The notes beneath the pieces were generated by a model. The model was not told where the DNA came from and ran no database searches. It was given only the letters and a program-made list of their open reading frames with translations. Shown here one piece after another: positions 22,384 to 31,521 of a stretch of 38,805 nucleotides of DNA; position 1 is the stretch's first letter, and each line of letters begins with the position of its first letter. Source of the DNA: Desulfovulcanus ferrireducens. Its GTDB lineage: Bacteria > Desulfobacterota > Desulfovibrionia > Desulfovibrionales > Desulfonatronovibrionaceae. A program made the position numbers and the translations under genes. The stretch spans positions 61,762 to 100,566 of the forward strand of contig NZ_JAGUQP010000007.1 in NCBI RefSeq assembly GCF_018704065.1, given 5' to 3'.

Positions 22384-22685
22384 ACCCTAGAGCTTAAATT
22401 CTGCAAACAGAATATAACTTCCAAGGCAATGATAATAATTTTTTCTTTACTTTCTGAAATTGAGAGAAACCTTATGTCCGAGAGATCAAAAATGGCTTTG
22501 GCCAGACCAAATGCCTAGGGTAAACGGTTGGGACGCCCACGAGGGAATCTGGGAACTTCTAATCTGGATGGCAAAGAGAATGTTATATAAGGAATTACTT
22601 TCCAAAAAAATCTCTAAATCGTTTATTTGCAAAATATTGGATTGCAGCCGTTATAGCTATTTACCGGTTTATCGGGAAGGGAACA
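22384..22685 (+). pseudogene. Serine recombinase (resolvase/invertase) C-terminal remnant
   Basis: In one frame KAMIIIFSLLSEIERNLMSERSK-type residues read as the E-helix region of resolvases (compare the family pattern AEIERDLISERT). ALARPNA, an in-frame TAG at 22516-22518 and GKRLGRPRGNLG then follow. A frameshift near 22590 leads to KELLSKKISKSFICKIL, the C-terminal helix-turn-helix. The catalytic N-terminal domain with the active serine is missing. Nonsense codon, frameshift and truncation make it a relic. An apparently continuous frame at 22460-22840 is mostly out of register with it. Confidence 0.75.
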
Positions 22686-22805
22686 ATAGGCGAAAGGGTA
22701 TTGGAGATTTTAGATCGAAAAAGCGAAATCGTAAATGGGGCAGTTGGCAATCTTTAGCAGCCCTGCGCTTGATTGCTGGTCTTCATGTTGAGTTTTCCAC
22801 TGTTG

Positions 22806-22829
22806 CCCGTCTTTTGACGGGATTTTTTT
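22806..22829 (+). terminator. Intrinsic terminator
   Basis: CCCGTC and GACGGG form a 6-bp stem with a TTTT loop, followed by A and seven T residues. It lies about 120 bases downstream of the resolvase relic. Confidence 0.8.
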
Positions 22830-22918
22830 ATATTTTATAAAAGAGAACCCACCATTCCAGCCAGCGCCTGTTTCAAATCAAAAAAAGTCCTGATTTCTCC
22901 AATATTTCCTGAAAAATT

Positions 22919-22948
22919 AGCCCTGCTGAAAAAAGTAGGGCTTTTTTT
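22919..22948 (+). terminator. Intrinsic terminator
   Basis: AGCCCT (22919-22924) pairs with AGGGCT (22937-22942) and is followed by seven T residues, isolating the integrase genes from upstream transcription. Confidence 0.7.
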
Positions 22949-23071
22949 ATTTTTTTTTAACTTTTTTCAAATTTAGTTTTCTATTCTAAATATATGTATC
23001 CCAATTTTTATCCTAATTTTGTTTGTTTTATAAAATTATAAAAAACCAAGATAATAAATAAGAGGTTGAAA

Positions 23072-23419
23072 ATGCTGGAAGAATTAGGGAAACCCATGAC
23101 CGTTCAGGACGTGGCGACAGCACTTGGACTTCCAGAAAAATGGGTATATACCCATTGGGCAGATTTAGGCGGGATAAAACTTGGTCGCCATGTTCGGTTC
23201 TTTGAAAAACGAATAGTGGAGGTTATAAATGGCCTACAAAAGAATACGCAAGGGCAAGGTGCAATGGTTGGCCGAGGTAAGGGTAATGGTTCAAGGGCGT
23301 ATGGTAAGGAAAACCAAAATCTGTTCCAGCAAGACCGAGGCTCTGAAATGGGAACTGGAGATCAAAGAGAACCTGCAAAAGCAAAACACCCGGATGACAA
23401 ATTCGGAATTTTCAGTTGA
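23072..23419 (+). CDS. Excisionase-like helix-turn-helix protein
   Basis: ATG 23072 is preceded by AAGAGG. Residues 6-55 form a MerR/HTH_17-like winged helix of the excisionase type (PMTVQDVATALGLPEKWVYT, then KLGRHVRFFEKRIVEVI). This type usually binds att sites or the integrase promoter. The remaining 60 residues are read out of frame with the start of the integrase gene for 191 bases and look like basic low-complexity text. The functional protein may need only the first 60 residues. The long overlap could couple its translation to the integrase. Confidence 0.7.
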   Translation: MLEELGKPMTVQDVATALGLPEKWVYTHWADLGGIKLGRHVRFFEKRIVEVINGLQKNTQGQGAMVGRGKGNGSRAYGKENQNLFQQDRGSEMGTGDQREPAKAKHPDDKFGIFS

Positions 23420-24323
23420 GCAAGAACCGACTTGTGCAAAATGGGCGACTGCATATCTGGAATTCTGCCAGGACAGAGTAACTCCAAGAGTCTGGCAGGA
23501 AAAAAAAGATGCTCTTGAACGTTTTTTCAAGGGAAGCTCTCCAGACATGCTGGTCAAGGAGATAACTTCAGAACTGGCAATGAACAAACTGAAAAAACGG
23601 AGACAGGAGACAACAGGGTATCAGGCAAACAAGGATCTGGTTCACTTAAAGGCTGCCTGGAACTGGGGACAGAAATATTTGTCTGGCTGGCCGCAGGTTC
23701 CAAATCCTTTCAATTTGCCTAAGTTCCCTTATAAAAAATGGACAAAATATGTTCCACCCATAGAAGATGTTGAAAAAGTGCTGGACGTGATGAGGCCCAG
23801 AGATAAAACCATGCTGTTATTCCTTTTGCATACTGGGGCGAGAAAGAATGAGGTGTTTAACCTGAAATGGAAAGATGTTGATTTTGCCAATAATCAGGTA
23901 TGGTTGACAACCAGAAAGAGAAGAGGTGGCATGGAAGAAAGGGATACTGTTCCTCTTACAAGCGAGCTTAGACAGGCCCTGTTGAACTTGAGAGCAGAAA
24001 GCGGTCAGTATGAGCATGTGTTTGTTACCAAAGAGGGTAAGCCATACAAGGATCGTAGTGCATGGCTTCCCAGGGCCTGTAAAAAGGCGGGAGTGAAAAC
24101 TTTCCGTTTTCATGCAATCAGACATCTGACCGCTTCCTGGCTGGATGCCCATAATGTGCCTTTAACCACGATCCAGCGAATTTTAAGACATAGAAATCCA
24201 CATACAACGGCCAGGTATTTGCATGAACTCAGAGGTGTCCAGGTAGATCTGGATGCAATTTTCAGCCGGAAAAAACCGGCAAAGATTCTGGAGTTTAAAA
24301 AAGAAAAAGCCTCTAATGAATAG
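23229..24323 (+). CDS. int: Tyrosine integrase of the tRNA-Arg island
   Basis: This 364-residue protein opens with an arm-binding domain (MAYKRIRKGKVQWLAEV, about residues 1-50). The SAM-like core-binding domain (70-150) and catalytic domain follow. R205 in HTGARKNEV, K230, H295-x-x-R298 in FHAIRHL, H321 in LRHRNP and nucleophile Y330 in ARYLHEL are all present, so it should be active. It ends 83 bases from the 3' end of tRNA-Arg, the classic place for an island integrase, and probably inserted the accessory DNA to its left. TGCCAACCAG repeats just downstream may be its arm sites. The HTH gene ahead of it may be its directionality factor. Confidence 0.92.
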   Translation: MAYKRIRKGKVQWLAEVRVMVQGRMVRKTKICSSKTEALKWELEIKENLQKQNTRMTNSEFSVEQEPTCAKWATAYLEFCQDRVTPRVWQEKKDALERFFKGSSPDMLVKEITSELAMNKLKKRRQETTGYQANKDLVHLKAAWNWGQKYLSGWPQVPNPFNLPKFPYKKWTKYVPPIEDVEKVLDVMRPRDKTMLLFLLHTGARKNEVFNLKWKDVDFANNQVWLTTRKRRGGMEERDTVPLTSELRQALLNLRAESGQYEHVFVTKEGKPYKDRSAWLPRACKKAGVKTFRFHAIRHLTASWLDAHNVPLTTIQRILRHRNPHTTARYLHELRGVQVDLDAIFSRKKPAKILEFKKEKASNE

Positions 24324-24330
24324 AGGCTTT
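24294..24330 (-). terminator. Minus-strand terminator downstream of tRNA-Arg
   Basis: AAAGCCTCT (24306-24314) pairs with AGAGGCTTT (24322-24330) across a 7-base loop. On the minus strand the stem runs into TTTTTCTTTTTT. It would end transcription of the tRNA-Arg unit and overlaps the last codons of the integrase. Confidence 0.75.
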
Positions 24331-24339
24331 AAAAAAAAG

Positions 24340-24372
24340 TGCCAACCAGAACTGCCAACCAGGTCTTTGGCA
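24340..24372. repeat. TGCCAACCAG direct repeat near the attachment site
   Basis: TGCCAACCAG occurs at 24340-24349 and 24353-24362, with an inverted TTGGCA at 24367-24372. Located between the integrase gene and the tRNA 3' end, it is a candidate set of integrase arm or excisionase sites. Confidence 0.4.
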
Positions 24373-24406
24373 ACTGTTCGGCATATTCATAACCTATTGA
24401 AATTAT

Positions 24407-24483
<77 letters not shown>

Positions 24484-24488
24484 AAGTA

Positions 24489-24587
24489 TTAGCCTTCTTC
24501 ACTTTCAGGACCGTGTTCTATATGGAAAATAGTAATTATAATACCTACAACTGCCAGGCCTAAAGCTAAAATAACACCCGAAAACAT
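24489..24587 (-). CDS. Tiny single-span membrane peptide upstream of tRNA-Arg (32 aa)
   Basis: ATG 24587 follows a GGGGGG-type ribosome-binding site. About 22 hydrophobic residues (FSGVILALGLAVVGIIITIF) precede an acidic tail HIEHGPESEEG, opposite in charge to the other tiny peptides of the island. Its stop lies five bases before the tRNA start on the same strand, so both may share a transcript. The shape resembles small accessory subunits of transporters; no family is certain. Confidence 0.5.
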   Translation of the reverse strand: MFSGVILALGLAVVGIIITIFHIEHGPESEEG

Positions 24588-24863
24588 ATTGCCCCCCTTG
24601 GTTTAAATTTTTAACTGCTCAAACCCTGTTCACAAATAACTATAAGCCGATTTTAAACCCAATGCAATAATTTTTCTCTTAGCAGACAGAACCGCAAGAT
24701 TTGAACAAGCCAGGTCGCCAATGCGCTCGTAAATCAACTCCGGTAGCTGAAGTAAGAAAAAATTATAGAGAAATGACGAAACGGAAACTTGAACTATAGC
24801 CAAAACTTTCATACTTTTGAAGAGCCATGAGTTTTCCTGGCCCGGAACCGAAAGGAGTTCTAA

Positions 24864-26177
24864 ATGAAAATTTTCAACAACAAGTTTTTGAAAGCAGTCC
24901 TGATTTTACTTACTTTCCTGGTTTCTAATTTTTTTTATTTCTTTTCTTGTTATTTTTCAGACGCGTGGGCAGGTAAGGTTTTTGATCTGGATGCAGCAAT
25001 CCAGAGGGGACTCGAGTATAATCCAAGCCTTCAGGCCATTAGGGAAACTTTACTTGGAGCTGAGCAAGGTATCAAGTCCGCCAAAGGCGCGTTTGGACCA
25101 AGCTTAAGTGGAAGTTATACTTACACACAATTGGATCATGAACCCAGACAGAACGCGGTATTAAACTTAAATGTTCACCAGCCGCTGTTTACCGGATTTA
25201 ATTTGTTAAGTAACTATGAGAAGTCACTTTTAGCCAGGGACCAGGCCCAATTGAACCTCAAACAGGCAAGGCTGCAGCTCAGCTTTGATATCCGAAACAC
25301 TTTTTTTGACCTGTTAAAGGCCAAAGAAAATGTTAAAAGCGCACATGCCGGTTTAGAGAGGTTGCGAGCTCATCTGAAGGTCAGCCAGGCCTTTTATGAT
25401 GTAGGGCTAAAAACCAAATTGGATGTGCTCCAGGCTCAGGTAGAAGTAGCTGAGGCAGAGCAAAGTTTATTGGCTGCCCAGAATGCTGTTCTTACCCAGA
25501 GGGCAAGACTCAATTCTTTGCTCAATATAAATGTAAACGAAGATGTCCGTTATAGTGGAAATCTTGAGTTTTTGCCCTTTACTCTTACTCTTGAGGAGTG
25601 CTTGGAAAAAGCCAGAAAAAATAGACCTGACTTGAAGCTTGCCGAGAAAAGTATTCTGGTCGCAACCAAAGAGAGTAAGATTGTAGCCAGTGGCTTTTAC
25701 CCTCAGATTGGAGCGGACTTAGATTATTATCGTTATGGGGATGACTTTACGGTTTCTGGCAGTAAATATCAGCGTACAAGCGAATGGAAGGCCGGCGTCA
25801 ACTTACAATGGAAGTTTTTTGAATGGGGGAGAACATATCATGCCTATAAGCAGGCGAAACATACAATTTTCAAACTAGAGGCCGAATCCAGAAATTTACG
25901 AAACCAGGCCTCTTTTGAGGTCAAGGCTGCCTATTTAAAGATAAAAGAGTCTGCCAAAAGGATCATTGTGGCTAGGAAGGGCTTGGAAGAGGCCAGAGAG
26001 AGTTATCGTATGGCCAGGGTCAGGTATGAGGCACAGGTAGGGACAGGTACGGAGGTCCTGGATGCCCAGGCCGACCTGGCTAGGAGCGAGGCAAACCTGA
26101 CCCTGGCCCTTGCCGATTACCTTAAGGCTATAGCCAGTATTTACCTGGCTATGGGAGAAGAAGTTGGTTACAATTAA
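24864..26177 (+). CDS. TolC-family outer membrane efflux protein
   Basis: This 437-residue protein starts at ATG 24864 after AAAGGAG. It has a long signal peptide (LKAVLILLTFLVSNFFYFFS, cleavage probably after AWA), then the two OEP repeats. The first opens FDLDAAIQRGLEYNPSLQAI. Coiled-coil helices rich in Ala/Glu follow (LDVLQAQVEVAEAEQSLLAAQ) and are repeated as VLDAQADLARSEANLTLALA near the end. Trimers form an outer-membrane beta-barrel and periplasmic tunnel for type I secretion or drug efflux. No membrane-fusion or inner-membrane pump gene is adjacent, so the partner is unknown. It ends tail to tail with the Lon-like gene, overlapping by four bases. Confidence 0.93.
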   Translation: MKIFNNKFLKAVLILLTFLVSNFFYFFSCYFSDAWAGKVFDLDAAIQRGLEYNPSLQAIRETLLGAEQGIKSAKGAFGPSLSGSYTYTQLDHEPRQNAVLNLNVHQPLFTGFNLLSNYEKSLLARDQAQLNLKQARLQLSFDIRNTFFDLLKAKENVKSAHAGLERLRAHLKVSQAFYDVGLKTKLDVLQAQVEVAEAEQSLLAAQNAVLTQRARLNSLLNINVNEDVRYSGNLEFLPFTLTLEECLEKARKNRPDLKLAEKSILVATKESKIVASGFYPQIGADLDYYRYGDDFTVSGSKYQRTSEWKAGVNLQWKFFEWGRTYHAYKQAKHTIFKLEAESRNLRNQASFEVKAAYLKIKESAKRIIVARKGLEEARESYRMARVRYEAQVGTGTEVLDAQADLARSEANLTLALADYLKAIASIYLAMGEEVGYN

Positions 26178-28573
26178 CCAGCCCTTCGCCTTACCTTTTT
26201 TTCTGCCAGGTAAGCCAGCTCGCGTAATCTTTTATCTACGGCCCAGTATATGGAGCCTTTGGTAAATCCACCTTTTTTCAAACGCCGGCCAGCCTTGACC
26301 CCGGTCAGAATCTCCATAGCCTGCTCTATATTTTCTACTGCATAAATATGGAATTTCTTTTCCTTTACCGCAAGGATTACTTCCTCTTTGAGCATCAAAT
26401 GAGTAATGTTATCTTTGGGAATGATAACTCCCTGCTCTCCGGTGAGCCCGCGGCGTTTACATACTTCAAAGAACCCTTCCACCTTCCTGGTCACTTCTCC
26501 TACGGCCATGATTGCCCCGGATTGGCTCATAGCCCCGGTAAAGGCCAGAGAAAGGTTGATGGGTATGTCTGCCAGAGCTGATAAGAGAGCTGCCAGTTCA
26601 GCCCCTGAGGCGGAATCGCCATCTATCTGGGCATAGCTTTGTTCGATACACAAACTGCCAGCCAGGACCAGAGGTTTGTCCTGAGCAAACAGGTTTTGCA
26701 AGTAGCTTTTTAAGATCATCATCCCTTTGGTGTGTATGGGACCTCCCAACTCCGCTTCCCGCTCCAAATCTATAATACCTCCATGCCCGACTCCAACTGT
26801 ACAGGAAATCTGGTGAGGCAGGGCAAGGACAAAGTCGCCAATAGAAGTCACAGACAGTCCATTGGCCCGCCCGACAGCAGACCCTTTTGTCTGTACTTTG
26901 ATCAACTCGCGGTCATAATCAGAAAGAAACTCTTCTTCATAAAGATTTAACCTGTGCTCCCTGGCTTTTAAGGCCTTGCGTACCATCTTGGCATTTACCT
27001 TTTTCTTGTTTTTAAGAGCTGCGTAGGCATCTGCTTCAATCATTACCTCCCGCATTTCGGAAAAATGTAGCGACAACCTTTGCTGATCCTGGGCCAGACG
27101 CGAGGAATAATCTACCAAGACAGCAAGCCCATCTCGCGTAAAAGGCTTTAGCTGATTTTCACGGGCCATGCGTGTCAGTATTTGTACATATTTCTGGATA
27201 TTTTCATCATTCCTGACTACATTGTCTTGCAGGTGGGCTTTGATTTTAAATAATTTTCGAAAGCGTTCATCATTTTCTAATAGAAGATCATACAGTTCGT
27301 CCGAGCCAATGATGATCACTTTTACTTTTAAGGGGATAGCCTCCGGTTCGATGGTCTTGGTTCGGATTAGATCGTAGTGTTCAGCCGGTTCATCCACACT
27401 GGACTTTCCTGCCCGTAAACAGCGAAGCAGTCCTTCCCATGTCGATGGATGTGACAGAATATCTTCTGCCCGAACGATTAAATAACCGCCATTGGCCCGG
27501 TGGATACTCCCGGCCTTGAGCAGGGTGAAGTCAGTATAATATGTGCCTAGTTCTGTTTCTCTTTCTATACAACCTAGTAGATTAAAATAAGAGGGGTTGT
27601 CTTCAATAATAATGGGGGCACCTTTCTGACTTGAATTATCTACAAATAAATTGACCTCATAGCGATGAAAAAAATCTTCTCCGCCGCCTAAAATTTCCTG
27701 GGCGTGTTCTTGAGACTGCGTCTTGGGTCGGAACTGGTCCAGATTGTCCAGGATGTCTTTTTTTAGAGAGTCAAAATATTTTTTAAGCCTTGGAATACCA
27801 GCGTATTTTTTTTTGATTTTTTTTAAAACAAGATCAATCTTTTCTCCTGCAATTTCCTGGTCCAGCTTTTTCTCACTTTCGCGCAGGTCCTGTTCTTCTT
27901 TGGTGATCTGCCTAGAGAGCGCAAGGAGTGCCTCCATAATTTTATTACTTTGGGTTTTTAGTTTTTTCTTAACGTCCGGGTCGAGGCGTTCGAATTCATC
28001 TGGGGTTAAAACTTTACCTTCCATAAGCGGATAAAGGGTCAGGGCACCATCTTCCATATTTAAACTGAAGCCACTCAAGTTGGCATGCTCTTCCATGCGG
28101 TCTAGCAAGTTATCCCGGGCGGCATTAAACTCCTTGATCAGGCGATCATGACGCTGTACATAGTTGTCCTGTTCAAAGGCAACTGGTATGGCCTGGCGAA
28201 TTTTTTTGATCGCCTTTGCTAGATCACGTTTGAGTTCCTTGCCCTGGCCGGGCGGAAGACTTATGGCCAGGGGCCTGTCCGGATCATCAAAGTTATACAC
28301 GTAAATCCAGTCAACAGGGGTTTCTCCTTGCAAAGCTCTGGGTTTTAAAAAGCTGGATACAAAGTAAGTCCGCCCCAGTCCTGGTTCACCTGAGAGATAA
28401 ACATTGTAACCTTTTTTTTGAATATATAGTGCAAGCTCTAAGGCTTCCAATGCCCTTTGCTGATAGACAACGCTTGATGCGTAAGATGGTTTTGTGCTCT
28501 CTGCAAAGCTAATTTTCTTAGGGTTTAACTTCACCCGTAAGGATGTGGGCCCTAATGCGTTCTTATTGACCAT
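26174..28573 (-). CDS. Lon-like AAA+ ATPase/serine protease (AAA_32 type)
   Basis: The start ATG 28573 is used because GAGGAG lies four bases ahead; a TTG at 28585 is less likely. The 799-residue protein has an AAA+ core with Walker A-like GEPGLGRTYF near residue 65, interrupted by a long coiled-coil insert (about 140-290: KEEQDLRESEKKLDQEIAGE). The RANGGYLIVRAEDIL region follows, then a Lon-type protease domain with S655 in GDSASGAE and K698 in EVTRKVEG. The 43-residue spacing equals that of the Lon Ser-Lys dyad. Unlike Lon it lacks the LAN domain. It is a stand-alone ATP-dependent protease of the YcbZ-like group; substrates are unknown. Confidence 0.88.
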   Translation of the reverse strand: MVNKNALGPTSLRVKLNPKKISFAESTKPSYASSVVYQQRALEALELALYIQKKGYNVYLSGEPGLGRTYFVSSFLKPRALQGETPVDWIYVYNFDDPDRPLAISLPPGQGKELKRDLAKAIKKIRQAIPVAFEQDNYVQRHDRLIKEFNAARDNLLDRMEEHANLSGFSLNMEDGALTLYPLMEGKVLTPDEFERLDPDVKKKLKTQSNKIMEALLALSRQITKEEQDLRESEKKLDQEIAGEKIDLVLKKIKKKYAGIPRLKKYFDSLKKDILDNLDQFRPKTQSQEHAQEILGGGEDFFHRYEVNLFVDNSSQKGAPIIIEDNPSYFNLLGCIERETELGTYYTDFTLLKAGSIHRANGGYLIVRAEDILSHPSTWEGLLRCLRAGKSSVDEPAEHYDLIRTKTIEPEAIPLKVKVIIIGSDELYDLLLENDERFRKLFKIKAHLQDNVVRNDENIQKYVQILTRMARENQLKPFTRDGLAVLVDYSSRLAQDQQRLSLHFSEMREVMIEADAYAALKNKKKVNAKMVRKALKAREHRLNLYEEEFLSDYDRELIKVQTKGSAVGRANGLSVTSIGDFVLALPHQISCTVGVGHGGIIDLEREAELGGPIHTKGMMILKSYLQNLFAQDKPLVLAGSLCIEQSYAQIDGDSASGAELAALLSALADIPINLSLAFTGAMSQSGAIMAVGEVTRKVEGFFEVCKRRGLTGEQGVIIPKDNITHLMLKEEVILAVKEKKFHIYAVENIEQAMEILTGVKAGRRLKKGGFTKGSIYWAVDKRLRELAYLAEKKVRRRAG

Positions 28574-28854
28574 TTTTCTCCTCAAATTTTAGGAACCTTA
28601 GTTCGTGAGTCCAAGATTTTTTCTCGTAGACTTGGCTCTTGCACTCGAAGACTTAGTTCTTTAAGCATATCTTTTTTTAGACGCAAGTCCGCATTTTTTA
28701 AGCTAATCAATTGATGAAGAGGCCAAGTATAAACTTTAAAAAAATCCGGGAAAACCCAAAACACTCATTGACTTGGATAAAATTTCTGTGTTAAGCGCTG
28801 AAAACATTGTGAATGAATGAACGAACTAACTTTAGCTCGAAGGAGCTTTTCTAA

Positions 28855-29106
28855 ATGTTCTTTAAATTGAAAGACAAGGCCTTGTGGCAGACTTTAAGCA
28901 AGGCAAGTCTGATCGGAATTCACTTGGTAACCTGCACTTTTGTGGGGTTGCTCATAGGTTTCTATCTGGATAAATGGTTGGGCACCAAGCCATGGTTTCT
29001 AATCGCTTTCTTGGTCTTTGGCATAGCTGCTGGATTTAAAAATATGTATCAAGAAGTAAAAAAAATCCAGGATGCGGAGAAGAAAGATGCTCGCCCGGGC
29101 AAATAG
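28855..29106 (+). CDS. atpZ: AtpZ/AtpI-family F0 accessory protein
   Basis: This 83-residue protein starts after GAAGGAG. It has two membrane spans (SLIGIHLVTCTFVGLLIGFYL, PWFLIAFLVFGIAAGF) separated by DKWLGTK, the pattern of the putative F0F1-ATPase subunit family PF09527. The end is charged (EVKKIQDAEKKD). It heads the atp cluster and overlaps the next gene by 20 bases. Family members are thought to help c-ring assembly or magnesium supply. Confidence 0.85.
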   Translation: MFFKLKDKALWQTLSKASLIGIHLVTCTFVGLLIGFYLDKWLGTKPWFLIAFLVFGIAAGFKNMYQEVKKIQDAEKKDARPGK

Positions 29107-29509
29107 AAAAATTGAGGGCTTCTTTTACAAACGAGGGGTGGAAATTCCTGAAATACGTACACTCTTGCGCAATCAAATTTATCTGACATGGACGGGTATT
29201 GTAATTGCCCTTATATTTGGCCTGACCAGCTGGGCTTTTGAGTTTATCGTTGGTGCCCTGCTGGGAGGGCTCAACTTCTACGCCCTGGCAAAGATTATTC
29301 AGCAATTGATCTTTGTTAGGCGTGGGGCCGTTGTCGCTCTGTTGGTCAGTTTTTATTTCCGCCTTTTGTTTACTGGTGTTCTATTGTATGCAGTCATTGT
29401 CTTTTTTAAAGCGAATATTGTAGCCCTGCTTTCTGGGCTAAGTGTAGTAATAGTCAATATTTTAATCTTTGGCGCAACTTTAGTTGGTCAAAAATTTAAG
29501 GAGGCATAA
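29087..29509 (+). CDS. atpI: ATP synthase I (UncI-type) protein
   Basis: ATG 29087 is preferred because GGAGAAG lies just upstream; ATG 29072 would add five residues. The 140-residue protein has four membrane spans, including GIVIALIFGLTSWAFEFIVGALLGGLNFYALA, and matches the ATP-synthase I chain pattern. UncI acts as a chaperone in c-ring assembly and is not part of the final enzyme. It overlaps atpZ by 20 bases, and three bases separate it from atpB, so the genes are translationally linked. Confidence 0.8.
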   Translation: MLARANRKIEGFFYKRGVEIPEIRTLLRNQIYLTWTGIVIALIFGLTSWAFEFIVGALLGGLNFYALAKIIQQLIFVRRGAVVALLVSFYFRLLFTGVLLYAVIVFFKANIVALLSGLSVVIVNILIFGATLVGQKFKEA

Positions 29510-29512
29510 TCA

Positions 29513-30217
29513 ATGGCAGGTGGATTACATCCGGTATTTTTGTTGGAAGAGGCGGTAAAATTCCTGGGGTTGGTCGATGCCCACGGTAATAGTCTTATCC
29601 CGAACAATGTACTTTATTCATGGGCAATAATGGCCGTTCTTATCTTTTTTGGCTGGATGGCAACCAAGAAGATTTCTCTGGTCCCTAAAGGAGTGCAAAA
29701 CTTTTTTGAGTTTCTTATAGGATCGTTAGAAGATTTTGTTGTCACTAACATGGGGGAAGAGGGACGAAAGGTTTTCCCTGTCTTGTGTACACTCTTTATA
29801 TATATCTTTTGCTGTAATGTCGGCGGATTGATTCCTGGTGGTGATGCACCTACAGCCAACATCAATACTAATGCCGCAATGGCTGTGTTTGTCTTCTTGT
29901 ACTATAATTATTGGGGTTTCAAGCTACACGGAATAAAATATATCAAGCACTTTATGGGTCCATACTGGTGGTTGGCCCCAATCATGTTCCCCATTGAAAT
30001 TGTAAGCCATTTAGCCCGTCCACTGTCTCTTACATTGCGGCTTTTTGGAAACATCATGGGTGAAGATATAGTTCTGGCCCTGCTTTTTATCCTGGCTCCA
30101 ATTGTCTCAACCTTGCCAATGTATTTCTTGTTCATGTTAGCTGATTTTATTCAGGCTTTCGTATTCTTCATGCTATCTATGCTCTATCTCAAGGGAGCTT
30201 TTGAAGAAGCACATTAA
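29513..30217 (+). CDS. atpB: ATP synthase F0 subunit a
   Basis: This 234-residue membrane protein contains SLTLRLFGNIMGEDIV near residue 165. The Arg of LRLFGN is the essential residue that faces the c-ring carboxylate. ADFIQAFVFFMLSMLYLKGA is the last helix pair. With the c ring it forms the ion channel that drives rotation. Length is normal. It lies between atpI and atpE, and no F1 or b-subunit genes are nearby. This split F0/F1 layout is known in Desulfovibrio-like bacteria. Confidence 0.95.
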   Translation: MAGGLHPVFLLEEAVKFLGLVDAHGNSLIPNNVLYSWAIMAVLIFFGWMATKKISLVPKGVQNFFEFLIGSLEDFVVTNMGEEGRKVFPVLCTLFIYIFCCNVGGLIPGGDAPTANINTNAAMAVFVFLYYNYWGFKLHGIKYIKHFMGPYWWLAPIMFPIEIVSHLARPLSLTLRLFGNIMGEDIVLALLFILAPIVSTLPMYFLFMLADFIQAFVFFMLSMLYLKGAFEEAH

Positions 30218-30302
30218 TAGTGTGAGTAAATAGTGCTCGGAACAGTGTGAGATCGCAGACACTGTAGACAGATATCCAAAATTGGGGGAAATGGTCTTTT
30301 GA

Positions 30303-30659
<357 letters not shown>

Positions 30660-30674
30660 TCAAGGTAAGTAAAA

Positions 30675-30708
30675 ACGGGGGGAGGCAGGGGTCTCCCCCC
30701 GTTTTTTT
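30675..30708 (+). terminator. Strong terminator after atpE
   Basis: ACGGGGGGAG (30675-30684) pairs perfectly with CTCCCCCCGT (30693-30702) over ten bases and is followed by a T7 run, ending the atp transcript. Confidence 0.93.
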
Positions 30709-30738
30709 CTGTAAAAAAAGGTTTAAATTTCATTCACT

Positions 30739-31392
30739 ATGCAGATAAAAAAAGAAAAAATACCTCGGGCGACCATTACAAGGCTTGCTCTTTATGTCCA
30801 AGAACTTGAAGTGCTGGAGCAGCAGGGTGAAAAGGTCGTCTCATCTGAGAAACTGGCTAGATCATGCGGGGTAAATCCATCACAAATCCGTAAAGATTTG
30901 GCCTATTTTGGAGAATTTGGAGTCCGGGGTGTTGGCTACTATGTTCATGAACTCAAAGAAGCCATCAAACAGAGTTTAGGTCTGGACCGGATTTGGAATG
31001 TAGCCCTGGTAGGGGTAGGAAATCTCGGGAGAGCCCTTTTACGCCATAATGTTTTACGTAAAAGAGGGTTTGTCATTGTTGGAGCCTTTGATTGCGACCC
31101 TTTTAAAATTGGCGAAGAAGTGGCTGGCTTGGAAGTAATCTGTTCCAGCAAACTTCCAGAAAAGGTTAAAGAATTAAATATAGAAATCGGCATCATTACC
31201 ACTCCTCAGGAACGGGCCCAAAGAGCAGCCAATTATCTTATCGAAGCTGGTGTCAAAGGTATAGTAAATTTTGCCCCTGCGAGGATAAGTGCTCCTGAAA
31301 ATGTCGCGGTTGAATATGTAGACTTTATCCACCATCTTTTTTCTGTTGCCTTCCAAATTTCTCTCAATCAAAGCAAGGGAAAACTCAAATAA
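30739..31392 (+). CDS. rex: Redox-sensing transcriptional repressor Rex
   Basis: This 217-residue protein has an N-terminal winged helix (RATITRLALYVQ, SSEKLARSCGVNPSQIRKDLAYFGEFG) and a Rossmann domain with GVGNLGRALL near residue 92, which binds NADH/NAD+. The C-terminal VDFIHHLFSVAFQ helix serves dimer swapping. Rex represses energy-metabolism genes when NADH is low and releases them when it is high. Length is normal. The ATG at 30739 has only a weak ribosome-binding site. Its position after atpE suits a regulator of energy genes; I found no clear Rex site in the upstream gap. Confidence 0.94.
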   Translation: MQIKKEKIPRATITRLALYVQELEVLEQQGEKVVSSEKLARSCGVNPSQIRKDLAYFGEFGVRGVGYYVHELKEAIKQSLGLDRIWNVALVGVGNLGRALLRHNVLRKRGFVIVGAFDCDPFKIGEEVAGLEVICSSKLPEKVKELNIEIGIITTPQERAQRAANYLIEAGVKGIVNFAPARISAPENVAVEYVDFIHHLFSVAFQISLNQSKGKLK

Positions 31393-31521
31393 ATACACTT
31401 TGCCTTCAAAAAGTTTTTTATTTTAGAGAATTATCCCAAATTTTTTTCCTTTTTTTTTCTCTTGTCAAAATTAAGCCTCTGGGCTATAAATGTCGGTCTT
31501 TTGAGATTTAAGGAGGTAAAT

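Larger units (their letters stand above)
22686..23071. other. Gap with two terminators ahead of the integrase operon
   Basis: After the resolvase relic there is no recognisable gene. The stretch holds the two terminators listed at 22806-22829 and 22919-22948, then about 120 bases of strongly AT-rich DNA that probably carries the promoter of the HTH-integrase pair. I cannot place its -35 and -10 boxes with confidence. Confidence 0.5.

Noticed and set aside
22460-22840. 126-residue frame as an intact protein
   Set aside because: It mixes out-of-frame and in-frame parts of a decayed serine resolvase and runs into a terminator.
24630-24812. 60-residue minus-strand frame before the tolC-like gene
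   Set aside because: No ribosome-binding site or recognisable family; kept only as one of two places sharing a short word.
28582-28764. 60-residue minus-strand frame upstream of the Lon-like gene
   Set aside because: No credible start signal or family.
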